From contig OW387147.1 in the NCBI GenBank assembly GCA_936440205.1, positions 29,971,629-30,035,628 of the forward strand: 64,000 bases of DNA, in the 5' to 3' direction. Made by a program: the position numbers and the translations under genes. The stretch is from Lepidonotus clava. Taxonomy: Eukaryota > Annelida > Polychaeta > Phyllodocida > Polynoidae. Shown in pieces: positions 61,641 through 64,000 of the stretch (position 1 is the first letter of the stretch; each line of letters begins with the position of its first letter). Below the pieces are notes generated by a model. The model saw only the letters and a list, made by a program, of their open reading frames with translations. It had not been told where the DNA came from and did no database searches.

Positions 61641-64000
61641 CCTATACTGATAGCGCCAGAGAGGAACACAAGTGTTTTCTGAACGATTGGATAAATCGAT
61701 GACACCCTGGCGTTTAACACCACCAGTTTTCCTATTGTCAAAAAGAAGACGTCAGCATACCAAGGTGTGTGATGAGTCCTGGTGCAAACAGGCGGCAGCA
61801 GACGCAGCGGATCAAAGATTATTGATTACAGATACTTCTGCTCCTTATGTTATAAATAGATGAGGGAGTTGTCTCGGCCTGACTGACCGCCGACATGGCC
61901 ACTACACGTGTACCAAACAAAAACCCACCAAGGGAGCAGTTATGGTGGGTGGGGTGGGGGAGGTGGTTGGGGGAGGAGCAGGTGAAGGGGTGTGAGGGGT
62001 TCTGATGGGGTGTGAGGGGGCACAGGACCATTGATCAGAGGTTCTAGGTTCAAAGCCTTTTGATTGAGATGCTCCTTGTCAAGCACTTCCGAAGACAAAG
62101 CAGGTATTGAATCCGAGAAGTTTTAGTTTGCACACAATACAAGTCTATGGAGATATTTTCTTCATCCTATCAATATTAAACCTTACTTGGTTTTATACAT
62201 TATTGAAAACAGACTTGATTATAATGTTCCGGTTTTACAAAAGTCAGCTATCTAAGAAAAATAAACGGTAGGGCTACCATTCAGTATTGAACATATATTA
62301 GCTTCTGTTTTATAAATTGTTTTTATCCCCCAAAGCTTACAGTAATCCTCCACCTTGAACATTATAAATGTATGGGTTCAACACGCAAGGACCATGAAAG
62401 AAAGCCGGCTACCACAACCAAACATGATCCTCCCGTAACAAAGCACGAACAATCTAAGAATCCAACCTCCCATCCTCACGCACGTGTAGTTTTCCCTTTT
62501 TTCCCTAATCCTATTTGCTTTTGTTCGTTATTAAGAAACAGGGGAGTCTTTTGTAGTCTTCCTTCCTCCTCATCTCCTGCGGGTCAATCAAATCCTTTAG
62601 GCAAATGTGTTGTACTTTTTGAAGGCTGACTGACATCAAAGGATGCTTGTCTTTTTACGGTTTTATTTAATTACCGCTCCTTCCGCGTCAAAAGGGAAAG
62701 CACGAGCAACAGGAGTGACCTTTTACGAACGGGTATCAATGAGAGAGGGCTCTACTAAAATCTGCACTGAGTGGGAACGCTGGAGGAGGCTCCAGGGTGG
62801 GATGAAGGTGTGGTGTGTTCTAGAGTTCTAAATAATACTGGATGTTTTCAATTTCCTGGCTTTACTTTGCAATATTAATTCAAGAAATGTGTCTTTTTTC
62901 GTATAGGGAATTACATTTATTACATACATCAATAGTTCCAGATTGAATATCCAAGGGCGTTTCAGTGGAACTTATTTCTTCTGGGACCTCAACACAAAAA
63001 TGAGCCGCTCCAGGCTAGGGAGTAAAGAAACCGAGTTGAAACAACAGTTATAAAATATGTATGTCTATACGGCGCCTAAAGGAATGCATGGGCTTTTCAA
63101 AACGTGACGACCGACAGAATACATGTTAAACCTAGCAGGGTTGGCTCGCCTTGTGTTTTGGCGGGGCGTGTGGTGTGTTTTGCTGACTAAGCTCCCTGTT
63201 CTCCCTAGGCCCCTTGTGCCTTGCCCGAAGAGGGTGCAGTATACGTTACAGATACACTGTGTATATCCAGGTATCTGTAATCGGTATGTGTGTCATGGGG
63301 AGACCTGCCCCAGGTGTGTTGCCCGCCCCTCCCCCTCTACAAGTGGGGCTCTGGTTACCTGTACGTCCACCGAGCTATCGGCCCTATCTCCCGCCCAGTG
63401 TACACTACTTAAAGGTGTTTGAAAACACGGGGGTATCGGTCATGTCTCACGCATAGTGTTCACTACAACCAAATCAAAACCGAAGGACCAATGTATGCTT
63501 TTATATACCACAGAATCAACATAATATAGAAGGACCCAGGTATGGTTTTTATACACTCTAACCCAGCGTCAAATTTGTTTTTCTGCTGGTCCATTCGTAA
63601 CATGTTGCTTCACAAGATTCACAATCACCTCAGTTGTATGTTCAGCTCTTGGAACTAGGTTTGATAATTTGTGTCCTTTTGTCGTTTTTGTTATTTTCTT
63701 TTGTCTTATAAATGGACATGTCAATGTACACCAATAACACGTTGTGCATTCTAATGATACCATTCGTAGCGTTCTTGTTGAACGTCTTAATATTGTCAAT
63801 ATGATGTTAATTTCCGACAGCATGGACTACTTACAAACTGAGAAATCCTCAAATTGGATTTATAGATACAGTATTTAAGAGTCTCGGAGAAAGCAATTTG
63901 CCGAGGAGGCGTATGGTTATATTCAAATAACAGATCAGTTCTTCGCTTTAATTATCTCGACACTCAGAGACTGCTCTGGCTTACACGGAATCGAAAGTAG
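61641..64000. other. Gene-free stretch
   Basis: A G-rich plus-strand patch lies at 61925-62025. The remainder is unique AT-rich DNA with one ten-base-stem inverted repeat near 63260. No exon is recognised. Confidence 0.45.
63246..63280. repeat. Inverted repeat with 10-bp arms
   Basis: TTACAGATAC at 63246-63255 and GTATCTGTAA at 63271-63280 pair perfectly across a 15-base spacer. The stem is too short for a typical microRNA precursor. Confidence 0.75.

Noticed and set aside
61352-61741. 129-codon minus-strand frame
   Set aside because: It is rich in Ile, Tyr and His because it reads through a TATG/TGTA repeat.
63246-63280. MicroRNA precursor
   Set aside because: The stem is only ten base pairs and no known mature microRNA sequence is present.
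1-64000. Retroviral, LTR, LINE or Polinton copies
   Set aside because: No reverse transcriptase, integrase, capsid or similar motif and no long terminal repeats were recognised in any frame by eye. A profile search could still find very old fragments.
1-64000. CRISPR array or bacterial operon
   Set aside because: Tandem arrays have no unique equal-length spacers, no operon-like gene packing exists, and the tRNA lacks encoded CCA, all fitting animal DNA.

Overview
This window reads as non-coding animal (metazoan) nuclear DNA: a gene desert or the inside of a very large intron. No reading frame matches a protein family I recognise. Open frames are short, start at arbitrary methionines, and often run through simple repeats or strand-skewed C- or G-rich DNA. 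The one gene I can name with confidence is a tRNA-Ala(AGC) at 36294-36366, with internal A and B boxes, a downstream T-run terminator and no encoded CCA, which points to a eukaryote. The short palindromic-ended non-autonomous transposons, many microsatellites and minisatellites, unsuppressed CpG and repeated use of the 8-mer TAGGCCTA fit an invertebrate animal, possibly a deuterostome. I cannot name the species.

Layout. 1-5 kb: mostly unique AT-rich DNA with two compact CpG/CCAAT/E-box modules (1380-1620 and 4945-5025). 5-16 kb: unique DNA, a 12-bp minisatellite (8.1 kb), a T22G14 homopolymer junction (10.03 kb) and a pyrimidine tract (12.6 kb). 16.34-16.76 kb: a minisatellite of roughly 34-54 bp spacing whose units carry a small palindrome. 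21-28 kb: the densest regulatory-looking stretch, with a TATA-like core, octamer (POU) sites, homeodomain sites beside a perfect CRE, nuclear-receptor half-sites, and an NRF1 plus YY1 pair. 29.9-38.6 kb: three short inverted-repeat transposons and the tRNA gene, with a CpG/E-box/CCAAT module at 36.8 kb. 39-50 kb: strongly G- or C-skewed DNA, a CArG plus ZNF143-like module followed by a good splice donor (42.7-42.86 kb), and an NRF1/CCAAT module (46.0 kb). 51.3-59 kb: a polypurine tract, a composite inverted-repeat element with nested ends, a C-rich minisatellite, a CpG module at 58.03 kb and a three-copy tandem repeat. 59-64 kb: unique AT-rich DNA with a degenerate TATG-rich tract.

The main pattern is a set of compact CpG-rich modules carrying housekeeping-type promoter motifs (CACGTG, CCAAT, NRF1, YY1, TCTCGCGAGA, ZNF143, CArG) in DNA with no convincing coding exon. 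Two of them, 56 kb apart, share one composite palindromic motif. These could be promoters of non-coding transcripts, untranslated first exons, or enhancers. No new encoded system (defence locus, gene cluster or similar) is visible, and I found no recognisable retroviral, LTR or Polinton copy.
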